Shown: one piece after another, positions 36,890 to 46,112 of the stretch
Layout: each line of letters opens with the position of its first letter
How positions within the stretch are numbered: position 1 is the stretch's first letter
DNA from: Formosa sp. L2A11
GTDB taxonomy: Bacteria > Bacteroidota > Bacteroidia > Flavobacteriales > Flavobacteriaceae
Length of the DNA stretch: 64,000 nt
Assembly (NCBI RefSeq): GCF_009796865.1
Contig: NZ_CP047028.1
Location: 2,666,001-2,730,000 of the forward strand
Reading direction: 5' to 3'
The notes under the pieces: model-generated
Databases searched by the model: none
What the model saw: only the letters and a program-made list of their open reading frames with translations
Told to the model about the DNA's origin: nothing
Translations under genes and position numbers: made by a program

Positions 36890-38167
36890 ATGAAGAACAC
36901 ACTACTGTTATTTTTCATGTTTAGTGCTTGTATTGGTTACGGGCAGAAGGAAAAATTTAAGGGACAAGGCCCTATAAGTATTGTTGAAACAGATTCTAAA
37001 CCGGTACAAAAACAATGGAAAGGCGCATTTAAATTTCCTGATAACGAGGTTACATTTTCTAATGAATTTGAAGGCGCAAGATTAAACGGAATTACCCAAA
37101 ATAACGATAGTACGTATACGGCTTTAATTACTTCAGAAAACACACCTATAAACATTAGTCCTTGGTATGCGTTTAAAGTGTGGTCTAAGAAAAAGCAAAC
37201 TATAGATGTAATATTAACGTATCAAGAATCTATAAAACACAGGTATTACCCAAAACTTAGTAAAGATGGAATTAATTGGTCTGTGCTAGATTCTTTACGT
37301 TATACAGCATATGATATTGAAAATACTAAAACATTTGGAAGTAGTGCGCTGCCTTTGAAAGTAAAATTACGTTTAGATATTGGCCCAGATACGTTATGGG
37401 TAGCAGGGCAGGAGTTGCAAAATTCGCCTCTAGTGAATAGCTGGATGGATAGTTTAACCCAAAGAAAATATGTTATAAAAAGTGCTATAGGACAAAGTAC
37501 TGAAGGACGAGATTTAAACATGATTAGTGTAGGGAATACAGATTCTAAAAACATGATCATGATTATTTCAAGACAGCATCCTCCCGAGGTTACAGGGTAT
37601 TTGGCAATGAAAGCTTTTGTCGAGACTATTGCATCAGATTCTAAATTGGCTAAAAAATTCAGAAAGAAATTCGGAACTTATGTAGTGCCTTTAATGAATC
37701 CAGATGGCGTAGATAATGGCTTTTGGCGACATAATGCGGGCGGAATAGATTTAAACAGAGATTGGGCTAATTTTAATCAGCCAGAAACCCGAGCAGTAAA
37801 GAATTTTATGGAAGATTTGGTTGCCAAAAATAACGGAAAGTTCTATTTTGGAATCGATTTTCATTCCACTTGGGATGATATTTATTATACCGTAGACCCT
37901 AATTTAAAAGGAAATATGCCAAATTTAGTGTCTGATTGGTTGGATAAACTAAAGGAAAATATAGAAGGTTACGATCCTAATATAAGTCCGAATGATAAAT
38001 TGGTTCCAACGACAGTTTCAAGAAATTATTTTTTCATAGAATATGGTGCAGAAGCTTTAGTTTTTGAAGTTGGAGATAATACACCTCGAGAATTTCTTAA
38101 AGAAAAAGCGGTTACAGGCGCTAACGAACTCATGAAATTAATGTTAGAGAATATTAAAAACAAATAG
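36890..38167 (+). CDS. exported M14 zinc carboxypeptidase
   Basis: The protein (about 425 aa) has a signal peptide (MKNTLLLFFMFSACIGYGQ), a beta-sandwich N-terminal domain and an M14 peptidase domain. Zinc ligands are His230 and Glu233 in the HPPE motif and the His of GIDFHSTWDD; LNRDW supplies the substrate-binding Arg and ALVFEVGD the catalytic Glu. M14 enzymes remove C-terminal residues, and some cleave gamma-D-Glu bonds in peptidoglycan stems. The ATG at 36890 was chosen over 36845 because the signal peptide begins there. Confidence 0.88.
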   Translation: MKNTLLLFFMFSACIGYGQKEKFKGQGPISIVETDSKPVQKQWKGAFKFPDNEVTFSNEFEGARLNGITQNNDSTYTALITSENTPINISPWYAFKVWSKKKQTIDVILTYQESIKHRYYPKLSKDGINWSVLDSLRYTAYDIENTKTFGSSALPLKVKLRLDIGPDTLWVAGQELQNSPLVNSWMDSLTQRKYVIKSAIGQSTEGRDLNMISVGNTDSKNMIMIISRQHPPEVTGYLAMKAFVETIASDSKLAKKFRKKFGTYVVPLMNPDGVDNGFWRHNAGGIDLNRDWANFNQPETRAVKNFMEDLVAKNNGKFYFGIDFHSTWDDIYYTVDPNLKGNMPNLVSDWLDKLKENIEGYDPNISPNDKLVPTTVSRNYFFIEYGAEALVFEVGDNTPREFLKEKAVTGANELMKLMLENIKNK

Positions 38168-38191
38168 CATTTACAACAAAAATAAATACTT

Positions 38192-39883
38192 ATGAGAAAA
38201 ATACTTTATCTACTCACACTCTTACTGATTTTTACAAACTGTAAGCAAAAAGAAACAATTGTTGCTCCTACAGGTTTGGTTACAGAAAAAGCCATGGTTG
38301 TTTCCGCTCGTGAAGAAGCCTCTAAAATTGGAGCCGAAATTATACAAAAAGGAGGAAATGCTTTTGATGCTATGGTGGCAACAGAACTTTCTTTGGCTGT
38401 AGCTTATCCATTTGCAGGAAATCTTGGAGGCGGAGGTTTTATGGTATATAGAACAAATAATGGGGAAGTTGGTGCTCTAGATTACCGTGAAAAAGCACCA
38501 TTGGCAGCACATAAAGACATGTATTTAGATTCTTTGGGAAATGTAATTCCAAAAATGAGTACATCTGGAGGGACAGCATCTGGAGTTCCAGGAACGGTTG
38601 CAGGTGTTATGGCTGTGCATGAAAAATTCGGAAAATTGCCCTTAAATGAAATCATGGAACCCATTATAGCTTTAGCTAAAAAAGGTGTTGTGGTTACCGA
38701 AAAACAAGCAAAAAGATTAGAAGGTACACGAAATCGATTTATTGAAGTGAATGGAGAAAGCACAAAATTTGGTCAATTATTTAAGGAAGGAGACACAATA
38801 AAATATCCTGAACTCGCTAAGACTTTAGAGATTATTATGACTGAAGGAAAAGATGGTTTCTATAAAGGAAAAGTAGCTCAAAAATTAGCCGCATTTATTC
38901 AAGAACATGGTGGTTTAATTACAGAAGAAGACATGGGTAAATATGAAGCCAAGTGGAGAGATCCGATTGTGTTTGATTATAAGGAACTTAAAATTATATC
39001 TATGAGCCCGCCAAGTAGTGGAGGTGTAACTATGAACCAGATTTTTAAGATGATGGAACCTTACGATGTTGCTAAATTTGGACATAATTCGGCACAAACT
39101 GTTCAGTTATTTACAGAAGCTTCAAGACGCGCTTATGCCGATAGAAATTATTATTTAGGAGATCCCGATTTTGTAGATATTCCTTACGATATGTTATTAA
39201 ACGACAAATATCTTAAAGACAGAATGTCTAATTTCTCTTTTGATAAAGCAACATTGTCTTCAGAAGTTAGTCACGGTGATGTCCAGATTTATGAAAGTAT
39301 GGAAACTACACATTATTCTATTGTAGATAATGAAGGTAATGCTGTTTCTGCAACAACAACGTTAAACGGAGGGTATGGTTCTAAACTTTATATTGAAGAA
39401 TTAGGCTTTTTTATGAATAATGAAATGGACGATTTTAGTTCAAAACCAGGCGTTCCTAACATGTTTGGTTTAATAGGAGCAGAAGCCAATAGTATTGCTC
39501 CAGAAAAACGAATGTTAAGTAGCATGACGCCAACAATTGTAGAAAAAGATGGTAAATTATATATGGTTGTAGGTACACCTGGAGGTTCTACAATTATTAC
39601 AGCCGTAGCACAGACTATTTTAGATGTTTACGAATTTAATTTAAGTATGCAAGATGCTGTTAATGCACCGCGTTTTCATCACCAATGGTTACCAGACCAA
39701 ATTATTTTTGAACCAGAGGGGTTTTCAAGTGATTTAATAGAAGGGCTAAAAACTAAAGGTTATATTATTAATGAAAAAAGAACACCAATAATAGGTAAAG
39801 TTGATGCTATTCGGGTGCTTTCTGATGGGAATTTAGAAGGTGGAGCCGATAAACGTGGAGATGATAGTGCTTTTGGATTTTAA
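38192..39883 (+). CDS. ggt: gamma-glutamyltransferase lipoprotein
   Basis: This 563-residue Ntn-hydrolase transfers or hydrolyses gamma-glutamyl groups. The proenzyme self-cleaves before the catalytic Thr, here Thr372 in ETTHYSIVDNEGNA. Other family segments are AGNLGGGGFMVYR, DYREKAP, SPPSSGGV, NNEMDDFS and GTPGGSTIIT. The N-terminus has lipobox FTNC, so it is anchored to a membrane. It ends the run of exported hydrolases behind the SusCD pair and suggests gamma-glutamyl compounds as substrate. Confidence 0.95.
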   Translation: MRKILYLLTLLLIFTNCKQKETIVAPTGLVTEKAMVVSAREEASKIGAEIIQKGGNAFDAMVATELSLAVAYPFAGNLGGGGFMVYRTNNGEVGALDYREKAPLAAHKDMYLDSLGNVIPKMSTSGGTASGVPGTVAGVMAVHEKFGKLPLNEIMEPIIALAKKGVVVTEKQAKRLEGTRNRFIEVNGESTKFGQLFKEGDTIKYPELAKTLEIIMTEGKDGFYKGKVAQKLAAFIQEHGGLITEEDMGKYEAKWRDPIVFDYKELKIISMSPPSSGGVTMNQIFKMMEPYDVAKFGHNSAQTVQLFTEASRRAYADRNYYLGDPDFVDIPYDMLLNDKYLKDRMSNFSFDKATLSSEVSHGDVQIYESMETTHYSIVDNEGNAVSATTTLNGGYGSKLYIEELGFFMNNEMDDFSSKPGVPNMFGLIGAEANSIAPEKRMLSSMTPTIVEKDGKLYMVVGTPGGSTIITAVAQTILDVYEFNLSMQDAVNAPRFHHQWLPDQIIFEPEGFSSDLIEGLKTKGYIINEKRTPIIGKVDAIRVLSDGNLEGGADKRGDDSAFGF

Positions 39884-40093
39884 CATTCAAAATTTAAAAA
39901 GCACATAATAGTAGAGTTTTAGTATGTAATAATTAAAGCACATTTTTATATTAATATATAATATTGACTATTAATAAAATACATTTTTTTTTAGTGCAAT
40001 AGCATTTTAAATTGTTTAAGAAAAGCTTAATTATAGCCATTTTCAGTATTAAATTTCGGACTTTTGAAGTCTGATAAATTAAATATTATTTTT

Positions 40094-40930
40094 ATGAAAC
40101 GCATACTATCTCTATTAGTTATATGTATATTATATAGCTGTTCTCCTAAAATTGCTGAATCTAGTAGTTCAGTTAAGAAAGACTCCGAATCAATTAATTA
40201 TGAGCAGTATAATGGGACACAAGAAAATACCGTATTAGCAGTTTTATGGTTACAAATGTCTTCAGAATATAAAGCTTTATGTTATCAATCTTACGAACTT
40301 GCTCGATTACAATTAGATCAATCTCTTTTAAATAATAAGAGCAATAAACCATTAGCTATAATTACAGATATAGATGAAACAGTACTTGATAATAGTCCGT
40401 ATTCAGGAAAGTCTATTGAAACGAATAAAGGATTTGATTATGAAAGTTGGGACGAATGGGGAGCGTTAGAATCTGCAGAACCTTTAGCTGGAGCAGTCGA
40501 TTTTTTCAACTATGCGGCTAGTAAAAATATAACAGTTTTTTATATTTCTAATCGTAAAGATAATCAGAAAGACGCAACCATTTCTAATTTAAAAAAACAA
40601 GGATTACCTTTTGCAGATGCGCAACATGTATTACTTCAAACAACGACTTCTAATAAGGATGAACGTAGAAATAGTGTATTAGAAACACATGATGTCGTGA
40701 TGTATATCGGAGATAATCTTGGTGATTTTAGTAGTGTTTTTGATCATAAAACAACTTCAGAACGACATAAAATTACAGATAGTTTAAAAGTTAAATTTGG
40801 GACATCGTATATTGTGTTACCAAATCCTATGTATGGTGCTTGGGAATATGGTTTGTATAACGAAAACCCTTATGGTATTTCAGAAAAAGAAAAAGACTCT
40901 TTAAGAAAAGCTAAATTAAAAACGTATTAA
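40094..40930 (+). CDS. 5'-nucleotidase/acid phosphatase lipoprotein, e(P4) family
   Basis: This 278-residue HAD-superfamily phosphatase of the lipoprotein e(P4) type dephosphorylates nucleoside monophosphates and NMN outside the cytoplasm. It has lipobox LYSC, the nucleophile motif DIDETVLDNSPY, FYISNRKDNQK (motif II) and YIGDNLGDF (motif IV). The ATG at 40094 fits the signal peptide; an ATG 30 bases upstream would add polar residues. The 160-base gap after ggt suggests its own promoter, so membership of the peptide locus is uncertain. Confidence 0.92.
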   Translation: MKRILSLLVICILYSCSPKIAESSSSVKKDSESINYEQYNGTQENTVLAVLWLQMSSEYKALCYQSYELARLQLDQSLLNNKSNKPLAIITDIDETVLDNSPYSGKSIETNKGFDYESWDEWGALESAEPLAGAVDFFNYAASKNITVFYISNRKDNQKDATISNLKKQGLPFADAQHVLLQTTTSNKDERRNSVLETHDVVMYIGDNLGDFSSVFDHKTTSERHKITDSLKVKFGTSYIVLPNPMYGAWEYGLYNENPYGISEKEKDSLRKAKLKTY

Positions 40931-40981
40931 TTTTTAGCCGTTCAGGATCTATTATTTAGCCGTAGCATTTACTAGAAACAT

Positions 40982-41026
40982 AAAAAAGAGATAAACAAAT
41001 CTTAATGATTTATTTATCTCTTTTTT
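40982..41026. terminator. bidirectional terminator
   Basis: The arms 40982-40995 (AAAAAAGAGATAAA) and 41013-41026 pair perfectly over 14 bp. It lies between the converging phosphatase gene (+) and the LURP-like gene (-). Confidence 0.85.
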
Positions 41027-41044
41027 ATATATAATAAGAAAATA

Positions 41045-41641
41045 TTATCCTCTTCTTCGTTCTAGCAATACAAACATCATTAAAGCTAGCATAACTCTAT
41101 CATCATCATCACTGTCAAGTTCTCCTACTTTAGAAACTTCAAAGTTTTTTCCAAAGAAAGATTTTAATTTTTTTAGTTCAACAATAGTTTTACCACTTGT
41201 GTTTTTTACAAGGTAAGTGGGATTAAAAAGGTATCCTGTAAAGAAACTTAAAACAGGAACTTCACCTATTAAAGAGTCTAAAACTTTAATCAAAGGGTTT
41301 TTCTCATTGATAATATATTGTTGTTTTTGGTGCTGATCAATAATTTCATAATGAGCATTCCATAAAGATTTCCATCCTTTTCTTACAACTTTACCAAATT
41401 CATTATCTTTATCATCATAAAAAGAATAAGCAGTAGAGAAGTCTAACCATTTATCGGCCTTAATTTTATAGTTTAATTTACTTTTAGAGTCATCATTAAA
41501 TATGCTTATATCTTCTTTAAGCTTAAACATTTTTTGACGTACATAAGCAATAGGCTTTCCGCTACTGTCTTTAGCTGTAAAATCATTAGCTAAAGTAGAT
41601 ATTTTAAACTCGAAAGTAACTGGGAATTTAATGTCTTGCAT
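41045..41641 (-). CDS. LURP-one/tubby-like-fold protein
   Basis: This 198-residue protein resembles bacterial LURP-one-related (tubby C-terminal-like) proteins: repeated beta strands with YVRQKMFKLKEDISIFND near residue 32, a GKVVRKGWKSLWNAHYEI segment, and a hydrophobic hairpin (VPVLSFFTGYLFNPTYLV). The role is unknown, possibly lipid or membrane binding. The C-terminus is an acidic stretch and a short hydrophobic helix ending ERRRG. No signal peptide is present. Confidence 0.72.
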   Translation of the reverse strand: MQDIKFPVTFEFKISTLANDFTAKDSSGKPIAYVRQKMFKLKEDISIFNDDSKSKLNYKIKADKWLDFSTAYSFYDDKDNEFGKVVRKGWKSLWNAHYEIIDQHQKQQYIINEKNPLIKVLDSLIGEVPVLSFFTGYLFNPTYLVKNTSGKTIVELKKLKSFFGKNFEVSKVGELDSDDDDRVMLALMMFVLLERRRG

Positions 41642-41717
41642 GTGGTTTTTTTAGAATTTTTTTTATAAAAATAAGAATTAATTACAATCTACTTGAAGAC
41701 TTTTTATTTAAAAAGTA

Positions 41718-42104
41718 TTATTTATCCTCACAACATTTTTCACAAATTCCCTGTATTAATACTTGAGAAACTGTTACTTTTCTATTTGGTATATTAGGAA
41801 TAGCCATACTAATAGGTAAACAATCTACTCGGCCACATTTTAAACATTGAAAATGAGGATGTACATCTTTGTGTTTTGTAGACGAACATCCATTACATTT
41901 AGCATACCATTTAAGGCCTTCTTTACCTAGAAATGAATGCAATACACCATCTTCTTCCAGTTTATCTAACACTCTATAAATTGTTGTTTTATTAAACTTA
42001 GAATCTAATTGTTCAATTAATTGCTTTGCCGAAATCGCTTCATCACTTGTATTAAACTCATTAAGTAAAGCTTCTACAGATTTCGTTTTTCTTATCACTC
42101 CCAT
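41718..42104 (-). CDS. Fur-family repressor, probably Zur
   Basis: This 128-residue Fur-family protein has an N-terminal winged helix (TIYRVLDKLEEDGVLHSF) and a metal-binding dimerisation domain with HPHFQCLKCGRVDCLP and CEKCC, two CxxC-type zinc sites. The ATG at 42104 gives MGVIRKTKSVEALL, the usual N-terminus; an upstream in-frame ATG at 42122 lies in the promoter. The divergent neighbours (merC, folE, COG0523 GTPases, ABC genes) are zinc-linked, so a zinc sensor is inferred. An operator overlaps its own promoter, indicating autoregulation. Confidence 0.85.
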   Translation of the reverse strand: MGVIRKTKSVEALLNEFNTSDEAISAKQLIEQLDSKFNKTTIYRVLDKLEEDGVLHSFLGKEGLKWYAKCNGCSSTKHKDVHPHFQCLKCGRVDCLPISMAIPNIPNRKVTVSQVLIQGICEKCCEDK

Positions 42105-42108
42105 GAAA

Positions 42109-42170
42109 CAAATATAATGCAACTTGGTTGTAGTAACAAGTTTTTTATTTATGTTTGCAACTCAGTTGCA
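42109..42170. promoter_or_regulatory. divergent promoters with two Zur-type operators
   Basis: A perfect 7-1-7 inverted repeat TGCAACTCAGTTGCA lies at 42156-42170, and a weaker copy TGCAACTTGGTTGTA at 42118-42132. For the + strand, a -33 TTG (42128-42130), 19-base spacer and -7 TATGTTTG (42150-42157) match the Bacteroidota promoter; the perfect repeat overlaps the -7 element. For the - strand, TATATTTG (42109-42116) with TTG at 42137-42139 drives the regulator, with the weaker copy between its boxes. The -7 element is five bases from the regulator's ATG, so that mRNA is probably leaderless. Confidence 0.78.
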
Positions 42171-42179
42171 TTAGTATTT

Positions 42180-42584
42180 ATGATATTCACAAAACAAAAA
42201 CCAGACGAGTTAGGTGCACTTGCAAGTACACTTTGCTTAATTCATTGCGTGGCTACGCCATTTCTATTCATCGTTCAAAGTTGCTCAGTAGCTTCTTGCA
42301 ACGATACACCAACGTGGTGGGGATTTATAGATACATTTTTTCTAGTTATTTCCTTTTTTGCCATTTACCGTTCAACACAAACCACAAATAGTGATTGGAT
42401 TAAACCTGCTTTATGGGCAAGTTGGGGCGTATTGTTTTTCATTATTGTAAACGAAAAAATGACTTGGTTTCCAATACCAGAATATGTTATTTATATACCT
42501 GCAATTGCATTAATCACATTGCATTTATACAATAGAAAATATTGCCAATGTAATACAGATACATGTTGCACAAATGAAAGATAA
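42180..42584 (+). CDS. MerC-domain membrane protein
   Basis: The 134-residue protein is of the MerC type with four transmembrane helices. It has paired cysteines: STLCLIHCVATPFLF in the first helix, QSCSVASC after it, and CQCNTDTCC at the C-terminus. MerC carries Hg(II) in mercury operons, but no merA or merR is present. In this zinc-linked operon it is more likely a zinc or other metal transporter. The start at 42180 lies just after the operator; an upstream ATG at 42117 would be inside the promoter. Confidence 0.85.
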   Translation: MIFTKQKPDELGALASTLCLIHCVATPFLFIVQSCSVASCNDTPTWWGFIDTFFLVISFFAIYRSTQTTNSDWIKPALWASWGVLFFIIVNEKMTWFPIPEYVIYIPAIALITLHLYNRKYCQCNTDTCCTNER

Positions 42585-43239
42585 AGAACAGATTACAATT
42601 ACAGGAGATAATCATATATCGACTAGTGTAAACACACCTTTACGAGCAGATGCCTTTGAAAAAACAGATGCCGAAAAGATTGAGAACATCCAACATCATT
42701 TTAAAATGATTATGGAAGAATTGGGATTAGATTTAACAGATGATAGTTTATCTGGTACACCATACCGCGTAGCTAAAATGTATGTAAAGGAATTATTTTA
42801 TGGATTAGATCCAAAAAATAAACCCAAACTATCCACTTTCGATAATAAGTATGGTTATAAAAAAATGTTGGTCGAACAGCATATTACAATAGATTCGGCT
42901 TGCGAGCATCATTTTTTACCTATTATTGGTTATGCACATGTTGGATACATTCCTACAGACAAGGTTATCGGACTCTCTAAAATAAATCGTTTGGTAGATT
43001 ATTATGCACGTCGTCCGCAGGTTCAAGAACGTTTAGTACTTCAGATTTTGAATGATTTACAAGACGCTTTGGGAACCCAAGATGTTATTGTTTCTGTTAC
43101 AGCAAAACACCTTTGTGTGTCGTCTAGAGGTATAAAAGATCAAAGTAGTTATACTACGACATTAGAATATGGTGGTCGTTTTACAGATCCTGCGACTCGA
43201 CAAGAATTCTTAAATATTGTAGCCCAAGAAACATTATAA
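42574..43239 (+). CDS. folE: GTP cyclohydrolase I (FolE)
   Basis: This 221-residue enzyme converts GTP to dihydroneopterin triphosphate, the first step of folate/pterin synthesis. Zinc ligands are visible in DSACEHHFLPIIGYAHVGYIP (Cys and His; given in part as CEHHFLP) and VTAKHLCVSSRG (Cys). It overlaps merC by 11 bases. It is the zinc-dependent FolE, not the zinc-independent FolE2 seen in many Zur regulons. Its position before two COG0523 GTPases suggests that these help supply it with zinc under starvation. Confidence 0.96.
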   Translation: MKDKEQITITGDNHISTSVNTPLRADAFEKTDAEKIENIQHHFKMIMEELGLDLTDDSLSGTPYRVAKMYVKELFYGLDPKNKPKLSTFDNKYGYKKMLVEQHITIDSACEHHFLPIIGYAHVGYIPTDKVIGLSKINRLVDYYARRPQVQERLVLQILNDLQDALGTQDVIVSVTAKHLCVSSRGIKDQSSYTTTLEYGGRFTDPATRQEFLNIVAQETL

Positions 43240-43316
43240 TAGTTATTAAAATAACTGTGAAATAATAAAAAACAACGTGATAAATACTGTTATATAACAA
43301 CTATTTATAAAAACTC

Positions 43317-44222
43317 ATGGAAGCAATTATTACCATTGTTGGTTTTCTAGGTGCTGGAAAAACAACATTATTAAAACATATAGTAAGTAATGTTATTGCA
43401 CATAAATGGCAACCTTTTATTGTTTTAAACGATTATGAAAATGCTAATTTAGACGCTGTACAATTTACAGAGAACCTCGATCCTAAATGGGTAAGAGCAC
43501 TTACAGGAAGCTGTATTTGTTGTAGTGGTATAGACCAACTTAGAAATTACGTAAACCGTATTCCAGAACGTCCCAATGGTATAACTTTAATAGAAGCCAA
43601 TGGTACATCAGACGCTTGTGCACTTATGGAGTTTCTTGGAGTAGGATTAGAAGCACGGTTTTTACCACCTATACAAATATCTGTTGTAGATGTTAAACAA
43701 TGGCAAAAACGAGCACAACATAATGACCTCGAAATAAATCAAGTACAAGTATCATCTCTAATTGTGCTTACACATTTAGAAAATACCACAGAAAATAGAC
43801 AAAAACAGGTTATAAGTGAATTGGAAGCATTAAATCCTTTTGCAAAAATTACCACTATAAATGGTATTGACATTGAAAAACTTCCAGAACTTAATCCGTC
43901 TAAATACAAAGCTAAAAAACTAGATCACAGCAAAGCGCATTGGTCTTCTTGCTCTGTAGACTTGCCTGTTTTACCGGACGAAAGTTGTATTTATAATATC
44001 TGTAAAGCACTTCCAAAAAGTATTCTTCGTGTAAAAGGCTGTACCAAAATTGGTACGGATGATGGCTATACATATTTTGAAAGTACACCTAGTGGAGATG
44101 TCTTTGTTAGACCTTTTAATGGCGTTCCTATATCCGGATCAAAATTGTTAACTATTGGTCCGGGGAGCGCGCCTTATGTTTTAAAAGAAGCTATAGAATC
44201 TAGTCTCAATTTTATAAAATAG
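43317..44222 (+). CDS. COG0523/CobW-type GTPase, short form
   Basis: This 301-residue G3E GTPase has Walker A GFLGAGKT near residues 9-16, the metal motif CxCC (Cys66-Ile-Cys-Cys69) and a CobW C-terminal-like region. COG0523 proteins insert metals into client enzymes; Zur-controlled members act as zinc chaperones. It is more divergent than the next gene: it lacks the usual ESTG Walker-B (EANGTSD here) and the C-terminal part is short. It lies between folE and the second COG0523 gene. Confidence 0.87.
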   Translation: MEAIITIVGFLGAGKTTLLKHIVSNVIAHKWQPFIVLNDYENANLDAVQFTENLDPKWVRALTGSCICCSGIDQLRNYVNRIPERPNGITLIEANGTSDACALMEFLGVGLEARFLPPIQISVVDVKQWQKRAQHNDLEINQVQVSSLIVLTHLENTTENRQKQVISELEALNPFAKITTINGIDIEKLPELNPSKYKAKKLDHSKAHWSSCSVDLPVLPDESCIYNICKALPKSILRVKGCTKIGTDDGYTYFESTPSGDVFVRPFNGVPISGSKLLTIGPGSAPYVLKEAIESSLNFIK

Positions 44223-44265
44223 TTAATATTCATTTAAACCATAAAGGCTCAAAATTAGTATATAC

Positions 44266-45465
44266 ATGAAAAAATTACCCGTTACCGTTTTAAGTGGTTT
44301 TCTTGGTGCTGGAAAAACTACATTATTAAATCATATACTGCATAATAAAGCCGGACTAAAAGTAGCTGTAATTGTTAATGATATGAGCGAAGTAAATATT
44401 GATGCTCAATGTATTGAAAATGAAAACACGCTTTCTAGAACCGAAGAGTCACTTGTAGAAATGTCTAACGGTTGTATTTGTTGCACACTTCGGGAAGACT
44501 TAATGATAGAAGTTGAAAAACTAGCTGCACAAAACAAATTTGATTATTTACTTATAGAAAGCACAGGCATAAGTGAACCTATTCCTGTGGCTCAAACCTT
44601 TTCTTTTGAAAGTGAAGACGGAAACATAGATTTAAGTAAGTTTAGCTATATAGACACGATGGTAACTGTTGTAGATGCGTTTAATTTTTTAAACGATTTT
44701 TCTAGTGCAGATTATTTAGAAACTAGAGCGCTTACAGATATTGAAGGCGACGATAGAACTATTGTAAACCTGTTAACCGATCAGATTGAGTTTGCTAATG
44801 TCATTATCATTAATAAAACAGATTTAGTAAGTCCCGATAAGTTAAAAGAACTGCAAAGCATCATTCATAAATTAAATCCAGAAGCTAAAATTCATATAAC
44901 TAAGCAGTCCAACATTGCATTAGATGCTGTAATTAATACCGGTTTATTTAATTATGAAAAAGCAGAAGCTTCAGCAGGCTGGTTAAAAGAACTTGAAAAT
45001 GAACACACGCCAGAAACCGAAGAATATGGTATTAGTTCACTTGTGTTTAGAAGTCGGAAACCATTTCATCCGGAACGTTTCTTAAATTATTTAAACACCC
45101 ATTTTCCTCAAAACATCATAAGAAGTAAAGGTTTGTTTTGGTTAGCCTCAAGATCACATCAAGCGTTGTTGTGGAGTTCTGCTGGAGGATCTTGTAAAGC
45201 AGATTCTGCCGGAGTTTGGTGGGCATCTATGCCTTTTTCAGAACGCATGGATTATGCTGCTTTTAATGACAATAAAACAGAGATTGAAACTGACTGGGAT
45301 GTGTTATATGGCGATCGAAAAATCGAATTGGTGTTTATTGGTCAGTATTTAAATAAACAAGATATCATGCATCAACTTAAATGGTGTTTACTTACAGATG
45401 AAGAAGTTACATTATGGAAAAATAATGCATTTCCTCAAGACGATCAATGGCCAATAGCAAAGTAA
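44266..45465 (+). CDS. COG0523 zinc-chaperone GTPase (YciC/ZigA-like)
   Basis: The 399-residue GTPase has Walker A GFLGAGKT (near 11-18), the metal motif CICC (Cys70-Cys73), ESTGISEPIPVAQTF, the G-motif NKTDL, and a full CobW C-terminal domain (SLVFRSRKPFHPERFLNYL). This layout is that of the zinc-responsive YciC/ZigA group. It is the second of two such genes in a row. Its end overlaps a possible upstream start of the following ABC ATPase gene. Confidence 0.92.
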   Translation: MKKLPVTVLSGFLGAGKTTLLNHILHNKAGLKVAVIVNDMSEVNIDAQCIENENTLSRTEESLVEMSNGCICCTLREDLMIEVEKLAAQNKFDYLLIESTGISEPIPVAQTFSFESEDGNIDLSKFSYIDTMVTVVDAFNFLNDFSSADYLETRALTDIEGDDRTIVNLLTDQIEFANVIIINKTDLVSPDKLKELQSIIHKLNPEAKIHITKQSNIALDAVINTGLFNYEKAEASAGWLKELENEHTPETEEYGISSLVFRSRKPFHPERFLNYLNTHFPQNIIRSKGLFWLASRSHQALLWSSAGGSCKADSAGVWWASMPFSERMDYAAFNDNKTEIETDWDVLYGDRKIELVFIGQYLNKQDIMHQLKWCLLTDEEVTLWKNNAFPQDDQWPIAK

Positions 45466-45482
45466 CAGATATAATTTTCAGA

Positions 45483-46112
45483 ATGATACAAACAGATCAT
45501 CTTACATTTCAATATAAAAAAACAGATCGCGTTTTTCGTTTTCCAGATATCACTTTAAGTAAGCAAGAACACTTACTAATCTTGGGAGAGTCAGGTATTG
45601 GTAAAACCACTTTTTTACATCTTTTAGCTGGTATTTTGAAACCTAATACAGGTAAAGTTGTTATAAATAACGTAGATATTACGACTTTAAAAGCTAATAA
45701 ATTAGATCTATTTAGAGGACAAAACATAGGACTTGTATTTCAGAAAAAACATGCCATAACATCTTTAAATGTGTTAGAAAATTTAGAAGCCCATTTATTT
45801 TTTAGTGAAAAATCAAAACATCTTAATAAGATTGAAACGGTATTGTCACAACTAGATTTATTAGACTTTAAAACAAGTAAAGTAAATGCGCTTAGCGAAG
45901 GCCAATTGCAACGTTTAGGTATTGCTTTGGCTGTAATACACGAACCACAAGTTATTTTAGCCGATGAGCCAACCTCTAGTTTAGACGATACAAACTGTAA
46001 AAAAGTTATAGAATTATTAATAGAACAAGCCGCACAAACTCAGGCTAATTTAATTGTAATTACACACGATCATAGAATAAAATCTTATTTCCAAAACACC
46101 ATCACATTATGA
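45483..46112 (+). CDS. ABC transporter ATPase of a MacB-type, zinc-linked system
   Basis: This 209-residue ATPase has Walker A GESGIGKT (35-42), Q-loop FQKKHAITSLN, signature LSEGQLQR (variant) and Walker B VILADEPTSSLDD. It belongs to the LolD/MacB branch that powers FtsX-like permeases. I chose the ATG at 45483 (MIQTDHLTFQYK) over the ATG at 45447, which overlaps the preceding gene. A similar ATPase/permease/small-protein set (PA4064-PA4066) is zinc-repressed in Pseudomonas aeruginosa. It overlaps the permease gene by four bases. Confidence 0.9.
   Translation: MIQTDHLTFQYKKTDRVFRFPDITLSKQEHLLILGESGIGKTTFLHLLAGILKPNTGKVVINNVDITTLKANKLDLFRGQNIGLVFQKKHAITSLNVLENLEAHLFFSEKSKHLNKIETVLSQLDLLDFKTSKVNALSEGQLQRLGIALAVIHEPQVILADEPTSSLDDTNCKKVIELLIEQAAQTQANLIVITHDHRIKSYFQNTITL

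Noticed and set aside
24466..40930. Polysaccharide utilisation locus
   Set aside because: No glycoside hydrolase, polysaccharide lyase or carbohydrate esterase gene is present between the sigma gene and the phosphatase.
42180..42584. Mercury-resistance operon because of merC
   Set aside because: No merA, merR, merT or merP nearby; the neighbours and operators point to zinc.
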